Part shown: piece by piece, positions 1 through 8,117 of the stretch
How positions within the stretch are numbered: position 1 is the stretch's first letter
Layout: each line of letters opens with the position of its first letter
DNA from: Luteipulveratus halotolerans
Lineage (GTDB): Bacteria; Actinomycetota; Actinomycetes; Actinomycetales; Dermatophilaceae
Direction: 5' to 3'
DNA length: 64,000 nucleotides
Assembly (NCBI RefSeq): GCF_001247745.1
Contig: NZ_LAIR01000002.1
Location: 3,348,001-3,412,000, forward strand
Program-made: the position numbers and the translations under genes
The notes under the pieces: model-generated
What the model saw: the letters and a program-made list of their open reading frames with translations, nothing else
Database searches by the model: none
Told to the model about the DNA's origin: nothing

Positions 1-783
1 CTCAGCGGCGGCCTTGCCGTCGAGACCGTCGACGCGGTACTTCACCTTGCCGTCGAACTCCCCGACCAGCCCGTCCCACCCGAAGTCCGTGCGACCGATG
101 AAGCCGTCGGCGTCGGCGTACTCGACCTGCAGGTGTGGACGAGGCAGCCGCAGCAGGAACATCTGCGCGCGGCTCAGGCTCTCGCCGGCTGACTCGCTCA
201 AGGGGTCGGCGAGCGCCACCACCAGCTTGGCGACCCGACGCCCACGCAGCCGCGGCGGCAGTGCGGCCACCTCTGCCTCCAGATCCTGTCGGCTGCACAG
301 CGAGCGCCGAAGGGCGGCGTCCGCGCACACCAGGCCCGCAGCGAGATCGGTCGTACGAGCCACATCGACGACCGTGCGTGCCGCCGGTGTGACCTGCAGC
401 CCGTCTCGTTCGACAGCGCCGAGCCGGGTCGTGTGGTGGCGACGCACACGGGTCGAGCTCTTGCGCCTGCTGCGGGCGGGGACGACCGTGTGCACCTGCT
501 CGGGCCAGGCGTTCAGCAGAGGCAGACCCCAGAGCGCGGCTGCCGACTCGTGCGCGAACACCGGACGCTCGTCCGCGCGGTCGCCGAGTGCGTGCGCGTG
601 GACCAGCGCGCGATGTCGGTCACGGTCGTCCATTCCGTGCCATCGTGTCGCCGGCATGCAGACGCCGTGGCCCACGCTCACGTAGGACGCGGCGCCGGTC
701 GGGTCGAGCGCCCTCGTCGGCTCGATGCCGGTGCGTCGGAGGTCGCCGCAGAGCTGGAGGGTGGTTGCGTCGAAGGTCGCCAT
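1..783 (-). CDS. AbiEi-like / DUF559-type hypothetical protein (3' end outside window)
   Basis: The frame is open from ATG at 783 to the window edge (261 codons) with no stop, so the C-terminus is missing. The protein has the layout of a large actinobacterial family often annotated as AbiEi antitoxin-like or DUF559-like. A conserved block (HESAAALWGLP) is followed by a basic stretch, then a segment with TPAARTVVDVAR, and near the edge by a nuclease-like strand (TDFGWDGLVGEFDGKVKY). Family members are usually about 300 aa; their function is mostly unproven and no partner toxin is visible here. The start has no Shine-Dalgarno. CACGAT at 791-796 ends 7 nt before ATG, so the mRNA may be leaderless. 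An 8-bp inverted repeat lies just upstream. The gene at 25208-26158 belongs to the same broad family. Confidence 0.8.
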   Translation of the reverse strand, partial: MATFDATTLQLCGDLRRTGIEPTRALDPTGAASYVSVGHGVCMPATRWHGMDDRDRHRALVHAHALGDRADERPVFAHESAAALWGLPLLNAWPEQVHTVVPARSRRKSSTRVRRHHTTRLGAVERDGLQVTPAARTVVDVARTTDLAAGLVCADAALRRSLCSRQDLEAEVAALPPRLRGRRVAKLVVALADPLSESAGESLSRAQMFLLRLPRPHLQVEYADADGFIGRTDFGWDGLVGEFDGKVKYRVDGLDGKAAAE

Positions 784-806
784 GCCCCCGATCGTGCGGC
801 GGTCGA

Positions 807-830
807 GGGTCGGCTGCCCACTGCCGACCC
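807..830. promoter_or_regulatory. Inverted repeat upstream of the AbiEi-like gene
   Basis: GGGTCGGC at 807-814 and GCCGACCC at 823-830 form perfect 8-bp arms around an 8-nt loop. The repeat sits 24 bp upstream of the start at 783, next to the presumed -10 hexamer at 791-796. AbiEi-type antitoxins are known to autoregulate through inverted repeats, so an operator is plausible. A chance hairpin in GC-rich DNA is not excluded. Confidence 0.35.
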
Positions 831-974
831 GAACCCTGTGGACAGGGCGCCTGCTCCGGTCGGGCTGTGGACCTCGTTCCGGCCTCCTGGACATTGCCAG
901 CGCGCCCCTGCCCGCCGACCAGTACCCCACCATCCGTCGGGAGTCTCGTCACCAGACAGGGTGGCGTCGACGCG

Positions 975-1367
975 TCAGCGGGTGGTGAGGTCTCCGCGGC
1001 CGAACATCTCGGCGGTCTCCTTGGCCGACGGCGAGCCCGCCTCGACGTCGGCGCCGGCGTCCATCAGCAGGAACACGATGGTGTCCTCGCCCTTGAACAC
1101 CGCGCCCGCGAGCGGTGACTGGCCGCGGTCGTTGAGCCGGTTGACGTCGGCGCCGCGCTCGAGCAGCACCGTCACCGCGGCGGTCTGGCCGTGATAGGCC
1201 GCGAGCATCAGCAGCGTGTTGCCGGCCGCGTCGGTGAGGTCGACGGGCACGCCCTGGTCGACGTAGGCGGCCAGCCGGTCGGCGTCGCCCTGGCGCGCGA
1301 AGTCGAAGCACGCATGAGCGATCTCGACCAGGCGCGGGTCGAGAGCGTCCGAAGTCATGTCGGGCAT
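975..1367 (-). CDS. Small ankyrin-repeat protein
   Basis: The product is 130 aa and made almost entirely of ankyrin repeats. Typical repeat cores are visible: GNTLLMLAAYHGQTAAVTVL, then GADVNRLNDRGQSPLAGA, then a third partial repeat with DAGADVEAGSPSAKETAEMFG. There is no signal peptide or membrane segment, so it is probably a cytosolic protein-binding module. In many bacteria such short ankyrin proteins sit beside catalase or stress genes, but here no partner is evident. I chose ATG at 1367 because GGAGG lies 7 nt upstream; an in-frame ATG at 1394 has no such site. It is separated from the Lrp gene by 69 bp and transcribed in the same direction. Confidence 0.85.
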   Translation of the reverse strand: MPDMTSDALDPRLVEIAHACFDFARQGDADRLAAYVDQGVPVDLTDAAGNTLLMLAAYHGQTAAVTVLLERGADVNRLNDRGQSPLAGAVFKGEDTIVFLLMDAGADVEAGSPSAKETAEMFGRGDLTTR

Positions 1368-1436
1368 GTTAGGCCCTCCTAACCCGTAGGGCACAAGTCC
1401 ACGGCGACCACCATTCGCCCTGAACGGTATGGCTCG

Positions 1437-1973
1437 TCACGCCGTCGCGAACGGTCCTTTGCCGCGAATCTCCTCGAACGCCAACCACGTTCGCGTCGCG
1501 ATGACACCGGGAATCGCCTGAACCCGTTCGAGCACGAGCGTGCGCAGGGTGGCGTTGTCAGGCGCATGCACGAGCACGAGCACGTCGAACTCGGAGGCCA
1601 GCAGCGCGATCGACTCGACGTAGGGCAGCTCGGCGAGCTCGGCCGACACCGAACGCCAGGTGTTCTGCTCGATGTTGACCGACACGTACGCCGTCGTGGC
1701 CAGCCCCGCACGCTCGGGGGCGAAACGTGCGGTGAACCCGGTGATCACGCCCGTCCGCTGAAGGCGCTCCAGGCGGGCGTACGCGTTGGCGCGGCTGATG
1801 TGCAGGCGCTCGGCGAGGGTGCGTACGGACAGCCGTGCATCGGCCACGAGCTCGGCCACGAGGCGGCGGTCGGCATCGTCGAGCGGACGCGCCGGACCGG
1901 GCGTGGCCGCCTGTCCAGCCGGAGCGGCGCTCGTACCGGCAGATCGAGACGATCGGCTCTGAGGTTCGGCCAT
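1437..1973 (-). CDS. bkdR: Lrp/AsnC-family regulator of the bkd operon
   Basis: A 178-aa protein with an N-terminal low-complexity Ser/Ala/Pro stretch (residues 1-30). A winged helix-turn-helix follows (LDDADRRLVAELVADARLSV through ISRANAYARLERLQRTGVI) and then a C-terminal Lrp ligand domain ending near FEEIRGKG. Lrp-family regulators bind amino acids as octamers. This one is divergent from bkdABC with 69 bp between starts, the arrangement known for BkdR in Streptomyces and Pseudomonas. Control of branched-chain keto acid oxidation by branched-chain amino acids is therefore the likely role. No Shine-Dalgarno is seen. CATACT at 1981-1986 ends 7 nt before ATG, suggesting a leaderless mRNA. Confidence 0.88.
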   Translation of the reverse strand: MAEPQSRSSRSAGTSAAPAGQAATPGPARPLDDADRRLVAELVADARLSVRTLAERLHISRANAYARLERLQRTGVITGFTARFAPERAGLATTAYVSVNIEQNTWRSVSAELAELPYVESIALLASEFDVLVLVHAPDNATLRTLVLERVQAIPGVIATRTWLAFEEIRGKGPFATA

Positions 1974-2042
1974 GCCGAGCAGTATGCCTTGCGTTCGGCC
2001 GCTCGATTGAGCCAACAGGCCCAGGAGAGGGACGATGACGTG

Positions 2043-3164
2043 ATGGAGACCACACTCGCGCCGGGAGGTGTGGCCGCTGACCTGCTGCCCTCTCCCCGAC
2101 CGGTCCAGCTGCTCGACCCGGACGGCCTGCTCGTGCAGCAGCCGCAGGACGCGCACCACTACGACGTGCCCAGTGCTGAGCGCCTGCTCGCGGCCTGGCG
2201 CGGCATGGTGATCGGCCGCCGCCTCGACGTGCAGTCGACCGCCCTCACCAAGCAGGGCCGGCTCGCGGTCTATCCCAGCTCGCGCGGCCAGGAGGCCTGC
2301 CAGGTCGGCGCCGTGCAGGCGATCACCGAGCGCGACTGGATGTTCCCGACGTACCGCGAGTCGATGGCGCTGTTCACCCGCGGCATCGACCCGGTCGAGA
2401 CGCTCACGCTGCTGCGCGGCGACGCGCACTGCGGCTACGACCCCAAGGCGCACAAGACCGCCCCGCAGTGCACTCCCCTGTCGACGCAGCTGATCCACGC
2501 AGCCGGTGCGGCGTACGGCGAGAAGCGCCGAGGCACCGATGCGGTCGCGCTCGCCTTCATCGGTGACGGCGCCACCAGCGAGGGCGACTTCCACGAGGCC
2601 CTCAACTTCGCCGCCGTGTTCAGCGCACCGGTGATCTTCTTCGTCCAGAACAACAAGTACGCCATCTCGGTGCCGCTCGCGAAGCAGTCGAAGGCTCCGG
2701 CGTTGGCGTACAAGGGAATTGGATACGGCGTCCGCTCCGAGCAGATCGACGGCAACGACCCGGCCGCCGTGCTCGCCGTCATGGACGCTGCCGTCGCGCA
2801 CGCGCGTGCGGGCAACGGGCCGTTCCTGATCGAGGCGCACACCTATCGCATGGATGCGCACACCAATGCCGACGACGCGTCGCGCTACCGCACCTCCGAC
2901 GAGGTGTCCGCCTGGCTGGCGAAGGACCCGCTGTCGCGGCTGCAGACCTGGCTCACCGTCAACGGTCACCTCGACGAGGCGGGCATCCGCGACGCCGAGC
3001 AGGAGGCCGAGGAGCGCGCTGCCGACCTGCGCGACCGCATGAACTCCGAACCGACCGTCGAGCCGATGTCGTTGTTCGACAACGTCTTTGCCGAGCCGAC
3101 GCCACAGCTGCGCGAGCAGCGGGCGATGGTCGCCGCCGAGCTGGAAGCCGAGGCACAGTCATGA
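2043..3164 (+). CDS. bkdA: Branched-chain 2-oxoacid dehydrogenase E1 component, alpha subunit
   Basis: This is the thiamine-diphosphate E1 alpha subunit, which decarboxylates 2-oxoacids from Leu, Ile and Val (or pyruvate) and passes the acyl group to lipoyl-E2. The ThDP/Mg motif runs from GDGATSEGDFHEALNFAAV to VQNNKYAIS. The phosphorylation-loop region is RMDAHTNADDASRYR, typical of branched-chain enzymes. The length of 373 aa is normal. GGAGAGG at 2024-2030 supports ATG 2043 or the adjacent in-frame GTG 2040; upstream in-frame codons are ignored. The last four bases overlap the next gene (ATGA). Pyruvate as substrate cannot be excluded, but the Lrp neighbour and the alpha/beta split favour the branched-chain complex. 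Confidence 0.92.
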   Translation: METTLAPGGVAADLLPSPRPVQLLDPDGLLVQQPQDAHHYDVPSAERLLAAWRGMVIGRRLDVQSTALTKQGRLAVYPSSRGQEACQVGAVQAITERDWMFPTYRESMALFTRGIDPVETLTLLRGDAHCGYDPKAHKTAPQCTPLSTQLIHAAGAAYGEKRRGTDAVALAFIGDGATSEGDFHEALNFAAVFSAPVIFFVQNNKYAISVPLAKQSKAPALAYKGIGYGVRSEQIDGNDPAAVLAVMDAAVAHARAGNGPFLIEAHTYRMDAHTNADDASRYRTSDEVSAWLAKDPLSRLQTWLTVNGHLDEAGIRDAEQEAEERAADLRDRMNSEPTVEPMSLFDNVFAEPTPQLREQRAMVAAELEAEAQS

Positions 3165-4168
3165 CGATCACCATGGGCAACGCCCTCAACCGGGCCCTGC
3201 GCGACGCGATCGCCGAGGACGACGACGTGCTGATGTTCGGCGAGGACGTCGGCACGCTCGGCGGCGTCTTCCGCATCACCGACGGCCTCACCGCCGAGTT
3301 CGGCGAGGACCGCTGCTTCGACACGCCGCTGGCCGAGTCGGGGATCGTCGGGTTCGCCATCGGTATGTGTCTCACCGGTTTTCGGCCCGTTGTCGAGATG
3401 CAGTTCGACGCGTTCGCCTACCCGGCGTTCGAGCAGATCACCTCGCACGTCGCCAAGACCCGCAACCGCACGGGCGGCAAGGTCAACCTGCCGATGGTCA
3501 TCCGTGTGCCGTACGCCGGTGGCATCGGCGGCGTCGAGCACCACTGCGACTCCAGCGAGGGCTACTACGCACACACCCCGGGCCTCAAGGTGGTCACACC
3601 CTCCAACCCGGCCGACGCGTACAGCCTGCTGCGCGAGGCGATCGCCGACCCCGACCCGGTGATCTTCATGGAGCCGAAGGTCCTCTACTGGTCCAAGGCC
3701 GAGCTCGAGCTGCCGGTCACGACCGAGCCGTTCGGTCGAGCTGCGGTGCGGCGCAAGGGAACTGACGTCACGCTCGTCACTTACGGTCCGTCCGTGCCGA
3801 CCGCCCTCAAGGCGGCCGAGGCCGCCGAGAGCGAGGGCTGCAGCGTCGAGGTCATCGACCTGCGCACCATCGTCCCGTTCGACGACGACACGGTGGTCGA
3901 GTCCGTACGCCGCACCGGCCGGTGCGTGGTCGTGTCCGAGGCCCAGTCCTTCGCAGGGGTCGCGGGCGAGGTGGCGTCGCGCGTGAGCGAGCGCTGCTTC
4001 CACTCGCTGGAAGCACCCGTGCTGCGGGTCAGCGGGCTCGACATCCCTTATCCCGCACCGAAGCTCGAGCACGCCTACCTGCCCGGGGTCGAGCGCATCC
4101 TCGACGCGATCGCGCGTCTGCAGTGGGACGACGTGCCGGATCTGTCGCACGCTGGGGCTCCGGCATGA
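3161..4168 (+). CDS. bkdB: Branched-chain 2-oxoacid dehydrogenase E1 component, beta subunit
   Basis: A 335-aa transketolase-like subunit that completes the alpha2beta2 E1 enzyme. Visible family signatures are LMFGEDVGTLGGVFRITDGL, the DTPLAESGIVGFAIG segment carrying the conserved Glu that contacts ThDP, and the C-terminal transketolase domain (DVTLVTYGPSV, EVIDLRTIVPFDDDTV). The start ATG overlaps the bkdA stop and its own stop overlaps the bkdC start, so the three subunits are translationally coupled. It is cytosolic. The sequence looks intact. Confidence 0.93.
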   Translation: MTITMGNALNRALRDAIAEDDDVLMFGEDVGTLGGVFRITDGLTAEFGEDRCFDTPLAESGIVGFAIGMCLTGFRPVVEMQFDAFAYPAFEQITSHVAKTRNRTGGKVNLPMVIRVPYAGGIGGVEHHCDSSEGYYAHTPGLKVVTPSNPADAYSLLREAIADPDPVIFMEPKVLYWSKAELELPVTTEPFGRAAVRRKGTDVTLVTYGPSVPTALKAAEAAESEGCSVEVIDLRTIVPFDDDTVVESVRRTGRCVVVSEAQSFAGVAGEVASRVSERCFHSLEAPVLRVSGLDIPYPAPKLEHAYLPGVERILDAIARLQWDDVPDLSHAGAPA

Positions 4169-5520
4169 GCGGGGTGTTCAACCTGCCCGACCTGGGTGAG
4201 GGGCTGACCGAGGCCGAGATCGTCGAGTGGCACGTGGCCGAGGGCGACGAGGTCGCCGTCGACCAGACCGTCGTCACGGTCGAGACCGCCAAGGCGACCG
4301 TCGACGTGCCGTGCCCGTACGCCGGCCGGGTCGAGACGCTACACGGCGCCGTCGGTGAGACGGTTGCCGTGGGTTCGCCGCTGGTGACCGTGGGCGCCGG
4401 ATCCGATTCGGAAGCAACGGTTCTCGCAGGTGAGCGTCAGTACCGCGAGGAGGAGATGGCCGGCGCCACGGCTCCCGCCGACGAGGGCTCCGGAGCCGTC
4501 CTCATCGGCTACGGCACGGGCGGCGCGACGACGAGGACGAGACGCCGCCGCGTCGTACGCCCTGCTGGTGGTGCGCCGATGTCGGCGACCTCACGACCGT
4601 CCGCTTCTGCTGCCCACGTGCGGGTGATCTCGCCGATCGTGCGGCGGCTCGCGCGCGAGCACGGGATCAACCTGGCGGCGCTGCCGGCTGCCCGTGACGG
4701 CGCGGTCGTCAGGCGGGCCGACGTCGAGGCCGCTGCGCGTACGAGCGTGGCCGGGTCTCCCGTGACGTCGCCGGGTCTCGATACGGCCTCCGCTGGCGCT
4801 CCGGCTTACTCGACCAGCGATCCCGTTGGTACTGAACGGATTCCGCTGACCGGCATCCGTCGTACGATCGCCGACAAGGTGACGCAGAGCCGGCGCGAGA
4901 TCCCCGACGCCACCACCTGGGTCGACGCCGACGCCACCGAGCTGGTCGCCGCCAAGGACGCGCTCAAGACTGCGCGCCCGGACGCAGGCATCGGGGTCCT
5001 CGCGCTGATGGCCCGCATCACGATCGCCGCGCTGAAGCAGTTCCCCGAGCTCAACGCGACGATCGACGGCGAGGCGCAGGAGATCGTGCGGCACCGGGCC
5101 GTGCACCTGGGCTTCGCGGCGCAGTCACCGCGCGGGCTCGTCGTACCTGTCGTCAAGGACGCCGACCAGCTCTCGACCACCGAGGTGGCCACCGCCCTGC
5201 GCGACCTCACCGCCCAGGCGCGCGCCGGCGAGCTGACCCCGGCGCAGCTGACCGGCAGCACGTTCACGCTCAACAACTACGGCGTGTTCGGGGTCGACGG
5301 ATCGACACCGATCATCAACCACCCGGAGGTCGCGATGCTCGGTGTCGGCCGCATCATCGACCGTCCGTGGGCCCACGACGGCGAGCTCGCGCTGCGCAAG
5401 GTCACCCAGCTCGGGCTGACCTTCGACCACCGCGCCTGCGACGGCGGCTCGGCGGGCGGATTCCTGCGTCTGGTGGCGGATTCGGTGGAGCGACCGGTCG
5501 TGATGCTCGCCGACCTGTAG
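4165..5520 (+). CDS. bkdC: Dihydrolipoamide acyltransferase E2 component
   Basis: A 451-aa E2 core protein. One lipoyl domain lies at residues 1-75, with the lipoylated Lys43 in ETAKATV. Linkers rich in Ala, Pro and Arg lead to a peripheral-subunit-binding domain (ISPIVRRLAREHGINLAAL), then a catalytic acyltransferase domain. The active-site motif DHRACDGG is near the C-terminus. E2 forms the core that binds E1 and E3; no E3 gene (lpd) is in the window. It overlaps bkdB by ATGA. Oddity: the second linker is encoded partly by a copy of an interspersed repeat (4774-4818) that also occurs in intergenic gaps of this window. Confidence 0.93.
   Translation: MSGVFNLPDLGEGLTEAEIVEWHVAEGDEVAVDQTVVTVETAKATVDVPCPYAGRVETLHGAVGETVAVGSPLVTVGAGSDSEATVLAGERQYREEEMAGATAPADEGSGAVLIGYGTGGATTRTRRRRVVRPAGGAPMSATSRPSASAAHVRVISPIVRRLAREHGINLAALPAARDGAVVRRADVEAAARTSVAGSPVTSPGLDTASAGAPAYSTSDPVGTERIPLTGIRRTIADKVTQSRREIPDATTWVDADATELVAAKDALKTARPDAGIGVLALMARITIAALKQFPELNATIDGEAQEIVRHRAVHLGFAAQSPRGLVVPVVKDADQLSTTEVATALRDLTAQARAGELTPAQLTGSTFTLNNYGVFGVDGSTPIINHPEVAMLGVGRIIDRPWAHDGELALRKVTQLGLTFDHRACDGGSAGGFLRLVADSVERPVVMLADL
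4774..4818. repeat. Interspersed repeat family A, copy inside bkdC
   Basis: The stretch begins GGTCTCGATACG and ends TACTCGACCAGC. The same end-words occur in non-coding copies at 11523-11552 and 43406-43493. Here it is in frame and encodes a Gly/Ala/Ser/Pro-rich piece of the E2 linker between the peripheral-binding and catalytic domains. Confidence 0.65.
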
Positions 5521-5569
5521 GCCCGTGCGTACGATGCGGACCAGCAGACCCCTACCCGGAGGAAGCCTC

Positions 5570-5869
5570 ATGTCCAGTGCACGCCGTTCGCTCGCCGCAG
5601 TCGCGGCGGGCTCAGTTCTCGTCCTCGGTCTCGCCGGCTGCTCCAAGGAGGTCGACAACGGCCAGGTCGAGAAGCAGCTGAAGTCGGTGCTGCAGCAGAA
5701 GGCCCCCGACCACAAGTACGGCAAGGTCGAGTGCCACGACGACCTCAAGGCCGAGGTCGGCGCCAAGTCCGACTGCGACATCGAGGTCGACGGCACCAAG
5801 CAGAAGTTCGACGCCAAGGTCACCAAGGTCGACGGCGACAAGGTGTCCTACGACTTCGTCAAGGGCTGA
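5570..5869 (+). CDS. DUF4333-type lipoprotein
   Basis: A 99-aa exported lipoprotein. The N-terminus is basic and hydrophobic and ends in the lipobox LAGC, so the mature protein would start with a diacylated Cys23. The rest matches the DUF4333 pattern: VEKQLKSVL, then two cysteines (VEC and SDCD) in a small domain with alternating beta strands ending VSYDFVKG. Its function is unknown; family members are abundant in Actinobacteria. ATG 5570 is chosen because GGAGGA lies 6 nt upstream (5558-5563). A strong hairpin terminator follows directly, so the gene is probably monocistronic or the end of the bkd transcript. Confidence 0.85.
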   Translation: MSSARRSLAAVAAGSVLVLGLAGCSKEVDNGQVEKQLKSVLQQKAPDHKYGKVECHDDLKAEVGAKSDCDIEVDGTKQKFDAKVTKVDGDKVSYDFVKG

Positions 5870-5885
5870 TCGAGCCGGCCCAGCA

Positions 5886-5929
5886 ACGCCTCAGGCGCCC
5901 TCCCCACCCCGGGAGGGCGCCTGAGGCGT
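5886..5929. terminator. Bidirectional hairpin terminator
   Basis: A perfect 19-bp stem (5886-5904 with 5911-5929) around a 6-nt loop. The inner arm reads CCTCAGGCGCCCTCCC. It lies between two converging genes. There is no long T-run, as is usual for actinobacterial terminators. Confidence 0.85.
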
Positions 5930-5945
5930 CTGTGGCAGCTGCAGA

Positions 5946-6605
5946 TCAGTCGGTGGCGAGGTCGTACGTGCCCGTGCCCGGCAGGTCGAGCCAGTCGGCG
6001 TCGGGCAACGTGAAGCGCGTCGTCAGCGTGCCCCGTTCGGTCGCCCGGTCGTGGCGCACGGTGACGTCGACGCTGCCGCTGGGCAGGCGGCCCTTGAACG
6101 TCGACCGGGCCTGCTCGATGTGCTCCTCGCCCGAGGAGTCGACCACCGAGGTGATCTCCCAGCCGGCCGTGGCCCTCAGCTGCGCGTCGTAGGGCATCAG
6201 CACGGTCGGGTCGAAGGTGAGCTGCCGCGTGGCCGCGGTCGGCGCAGGTGCGGTCGGCTCGGTCGAGGGCGGCGGCGTCGTCGGAGGCGTGCTCGACGAG
6301 GACGACGGCGTCGTGGGGTGCGTGGGGTGCGTTGGCCGCGGCTTCGTCGGCTCCTGCGACGGCGGCGACATCGGCTCAGGCGACGTCGGAGCCGGCGGCT
6401 CGGGCGTCGTCGGCTCAGCCGTGGGCGTCGATGTCGGCGCCGGAGGCTCAGGTGCGGACGGCTCCGGCGTCGGAGCCGGCGGCTCGGGCGCGGGTGGCGG
6501 CGTCGGGGCCGGAGGCTCGGGCGCGGGTGGCGGCTGCGGCGCCGGCGGGGGTACGACGACGGGACCGGCCGCGGGCGGCGCGGGCTTCGGCACCTGGCGG
6601 GAGAC
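5946..6605 (-). CDS. Detached C-terminal part of the sigma/anti-sigma fusion: Pro-rich stalk and exported domain
   Basis: This open frame follows the TAG at 6606-6608 in exactly the same reading frame as the sigma-factor gene. It codes for about 85 residues of Pro/Ala/Thr repeats (APEPPAPTPPPAPEPP style), then a run of Ser/Thr/Pro, then a compact 95-aa domain. That domain has alternating hydrophobic strands (from RQLTFDPTVLMPYDAQLRAT to DLPGTGTYDLATD) and is probably a beta-sandwich. It has no signal peptide or membrane segment of its own, which fits a tail normally exported by the preceding membrane segments. A GTG at 6593 could start it alone but has no convincing ribosome site. I see it as the tail of one original gene, now separated by a nonsense codon or joined by readthrough. 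Confidence 0.6.
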   Translation of the reverse strand, partial: VSRQVPKPAPPAAGPVVVPPPAPQPPPAPEPPAPTPPPAPEPPAPTPEPSAPEPPAPTSTPTAEPTTPEPPAPTSPEPMSPPSQEPTKPRPTHPTHPTTPSSSSSTPPTTPPPSTEPTAPAPTAATRQLTFDPTVLMPYDAQLRATAGWEITSVVDSSGEEHIEQARSTFKGRLPSGSVDVTVRHDRATERGTLTTRFTLPDADWLDLPGTGTYDLATD

Positions 6606-7823
6606 CTACGGCAGAGAGGCCGGCGAGGTCGCCGACGCCTCAGGAGGCGCCGGAGCCTTCGCGGCCGGGGCCTTCGGCGCCGCAGGCGCGGAAGGAGCGG
6701 ACGGTGCCTCGGGCACAGGTTTCGGAGCTGCGGCCTTCGGAGCAGCCGGGGCAGGGCGCGCGGGCGCCGATGCCGCGGGCGGGGCCGGCTGCTGGGCGGC
6801 GCGGGCCGGTGCATCGCTGTCACCGGACATCGCGAACGCCGCGGCAGCGATACCTGCAGCGGCGACCGCGCCGGCTCCGGCGGCGGCGACCTTGCCGGGG
6901 CTGGTCAGACCCGGGATCGGCCACCAGGCCCAGCCTCCACCGGCAGCCGCGCCGGCACCGACGACGGCGGCTGCACCCTTGGCTGCGGTGCCCGCCGCGA
7001 GGTACTTCACACCGATGGTGGTGCCGCCCACGACGAGCGGAAGGATGAGCACGCGCATCGCGGCGTTGGTGTCGGTGACGGCGAGCAGTGCGACACCGCA
7101 GGAGTCACAGCCGTCGAGGTGAGCGCGTACGGCCGCCTGGTCACGGCTGGAGAGGCCGTCACGCACGTGGGCGCCGAGCTGTCGGCGTACGTCCTGGCAC
7201 TCCTCACTGGTGGCGGCCGCGGCACCGCCGGCGGCGTACTCGGACAAGAACGCCTGTCGCAGCCGCTCCTTGGCGCGCTTGGCCCGTGAGGAGACGCCGT
7301 TGGCGGTCGTGCCGAGCACGGGCGCGAGCTGAGCGGGCGTCTCGTCCTCGACGCAGAGGTGCCACAGGAGGGTCTGGGTCTCCTCGGGCAGCGACTTCCA
7401 GGCCGACCAGACGACCTGCTGCTCCTCGCGGTCGACGACCTTCTCGGACGGCGTGATGAGCGTCGGCAGGTCGAGCTCGTCCTCGTCGTCGGTGAGCCGC
7501 ACGCGGTTGCTGTAGGTGCGGCCGGTGTCGATGGCGACGCGGCGGATCGTGCTGAGGAGGTAGGGGCGGAAGGCCGTCGTCGGACCGCCGCCACCGTCGA
7601 TCGCGCGCAGGACGCGGGTGAAGCTCTCGCTGACGAGGTCGTCCACATCGCGAGACGGGGCGATGCTGGCAGCGAGCCGGCGAGCGCTGTCGGCGTGCCG
7701 AGCCCACAGCTGGCCGAAGGCGCCGCGGTCGCCGGAACGCACCGCGTCCAGCAGGACCTGATCGCTCTCGGGGTCACCCTCGGGCAGGTCAGGCACCGGC
7801 TCCAGGTCAGCGGTCTGAGCCAT
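6606..7823 (-). CDS. Sigma-70 family (ECF-like) factor fused to zinc-finger anti-sigma and membrane segments
   Basis: A 405-aa protein. Residues 35-100 form sigma region 2 (DLVSESFTRVLRAI, YLLSTIRRVAID). Residues 140-196 form region 4 (LPEETQTLLWHLC, TANGVSSRAKRAKERLRQAF). Residues 205-250 resemble a zf-HC2 anti-sigma finger (AHLDGCDSC). Hydrophobic stretches follow at about 257-278, 284-301 and 312-332, then a Pro/Ala-rich tail ending at TAG. Fusion of a sigma factor with its own membrane anti-sigma suggests signal transduction across the membrane. The same frame continues past TAG into an exported-type domain (5946-6605). Start: ATG 7823 has GAGGA about 8 nt upstream. Confidence 0.85.
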   Translation of the reverse strand: MAQTADLEPVPDLPEGDPESDQVLLDAVRSGDRGAFGQLWARHADSARRLAASIAPSRDVDDLVSESFTRVLRAIDGGGGPTTAFRPYLLSTIRRVAIDTGRTYSNRVRLTDDEDELDLPTLITPSEKVVDREEQQVVWSAWKSLPEETQTLLWHLCVEDETPAQLAPVLGTTANGVSSRAKRAKERLRQAFLSEYAAGGAAAATSEECQDVRRQLGAHVRDGLSSRDQAAVRAHLDGCDSCGVALLAVTDTNAAMRVLILPLVVGGTTIGVKYLAAGTAAKGAAAVVGAGAAAGGGWAWWPIPGLTSPGKVAAAGAGAVAAAGIAAAAFAMSGDSDAPARAAQQPAPPAASAPARPAPAAPKAAAPKPVPEAPSAPSAPAAPKAPAAKAPAPPEASATSPASLP

Positions 7824-8071
7824 CCGGGGAGTCCTCGCGTGTGGGTCGAAGGTGGTCTGACCCGGCGCTGGTGCTCGCCGTGGGCCGCGCCCAGGGTACG
7901 GCGAAGAAAGTTTCAAAAAAAATTCTCGAAACCCGCGACAGACCTCCTGGAGTACGTCGTCTCCCCGTATGGAGGCAGAGCGCCACTGTGGGGACGGATG
8001 ACGCTCTTGCCGCCCTGCGCCGGACCGCTGTGGCCGCGGTCTGGCGTGGGCGGCCCTCCACGACGGTGAAT
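7824..8071. other. Upstream region of the sigma fusion gene
   Basis: This non-coding stretch holds one AT-rich island at about 7903-7930 (a run of eight A and AATTCTCGAAA), unusual in this GC-rich DNA and a likely promoter zone for the minus-strand sigma gene. I see no clear -10/-35 pair and no other feature. Confidence 0.4.
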
Positions 8072-8111
8072 CGTCCTGGGCCTGCGCTGTGGCACGAGCA
8101 GGCCCAGGACG
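8072..8111 (-). terminator. Hairpin terminator after the ABC permease
   Basis: The arms CGTCCTGGGCCTGC (8072-8085) and GCAGGCCCAGGACG (8098-8111) pair perfectly over 14 bp with a 12-nt loop. It lies 6 bp past the stop of the minus-strand permease gene. Confidence 0.8.
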
Positions 8112-8117
8112 ACCGCC

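Noticed and set aside
2966..4150. Long minus-strand frame (394 codons) antisense to bkdA/bkdB
   Set aside because: Composition is that of a shadow frame; the plus strand encodes unmistakable E1 subunits with operon overlaps.
6051..7289. Plus-strand frames rich in Arg/Gly over the sigma gene
   Set aside because: They are antisense translations of the Pro/Ala-rich coding region and carry no domain.
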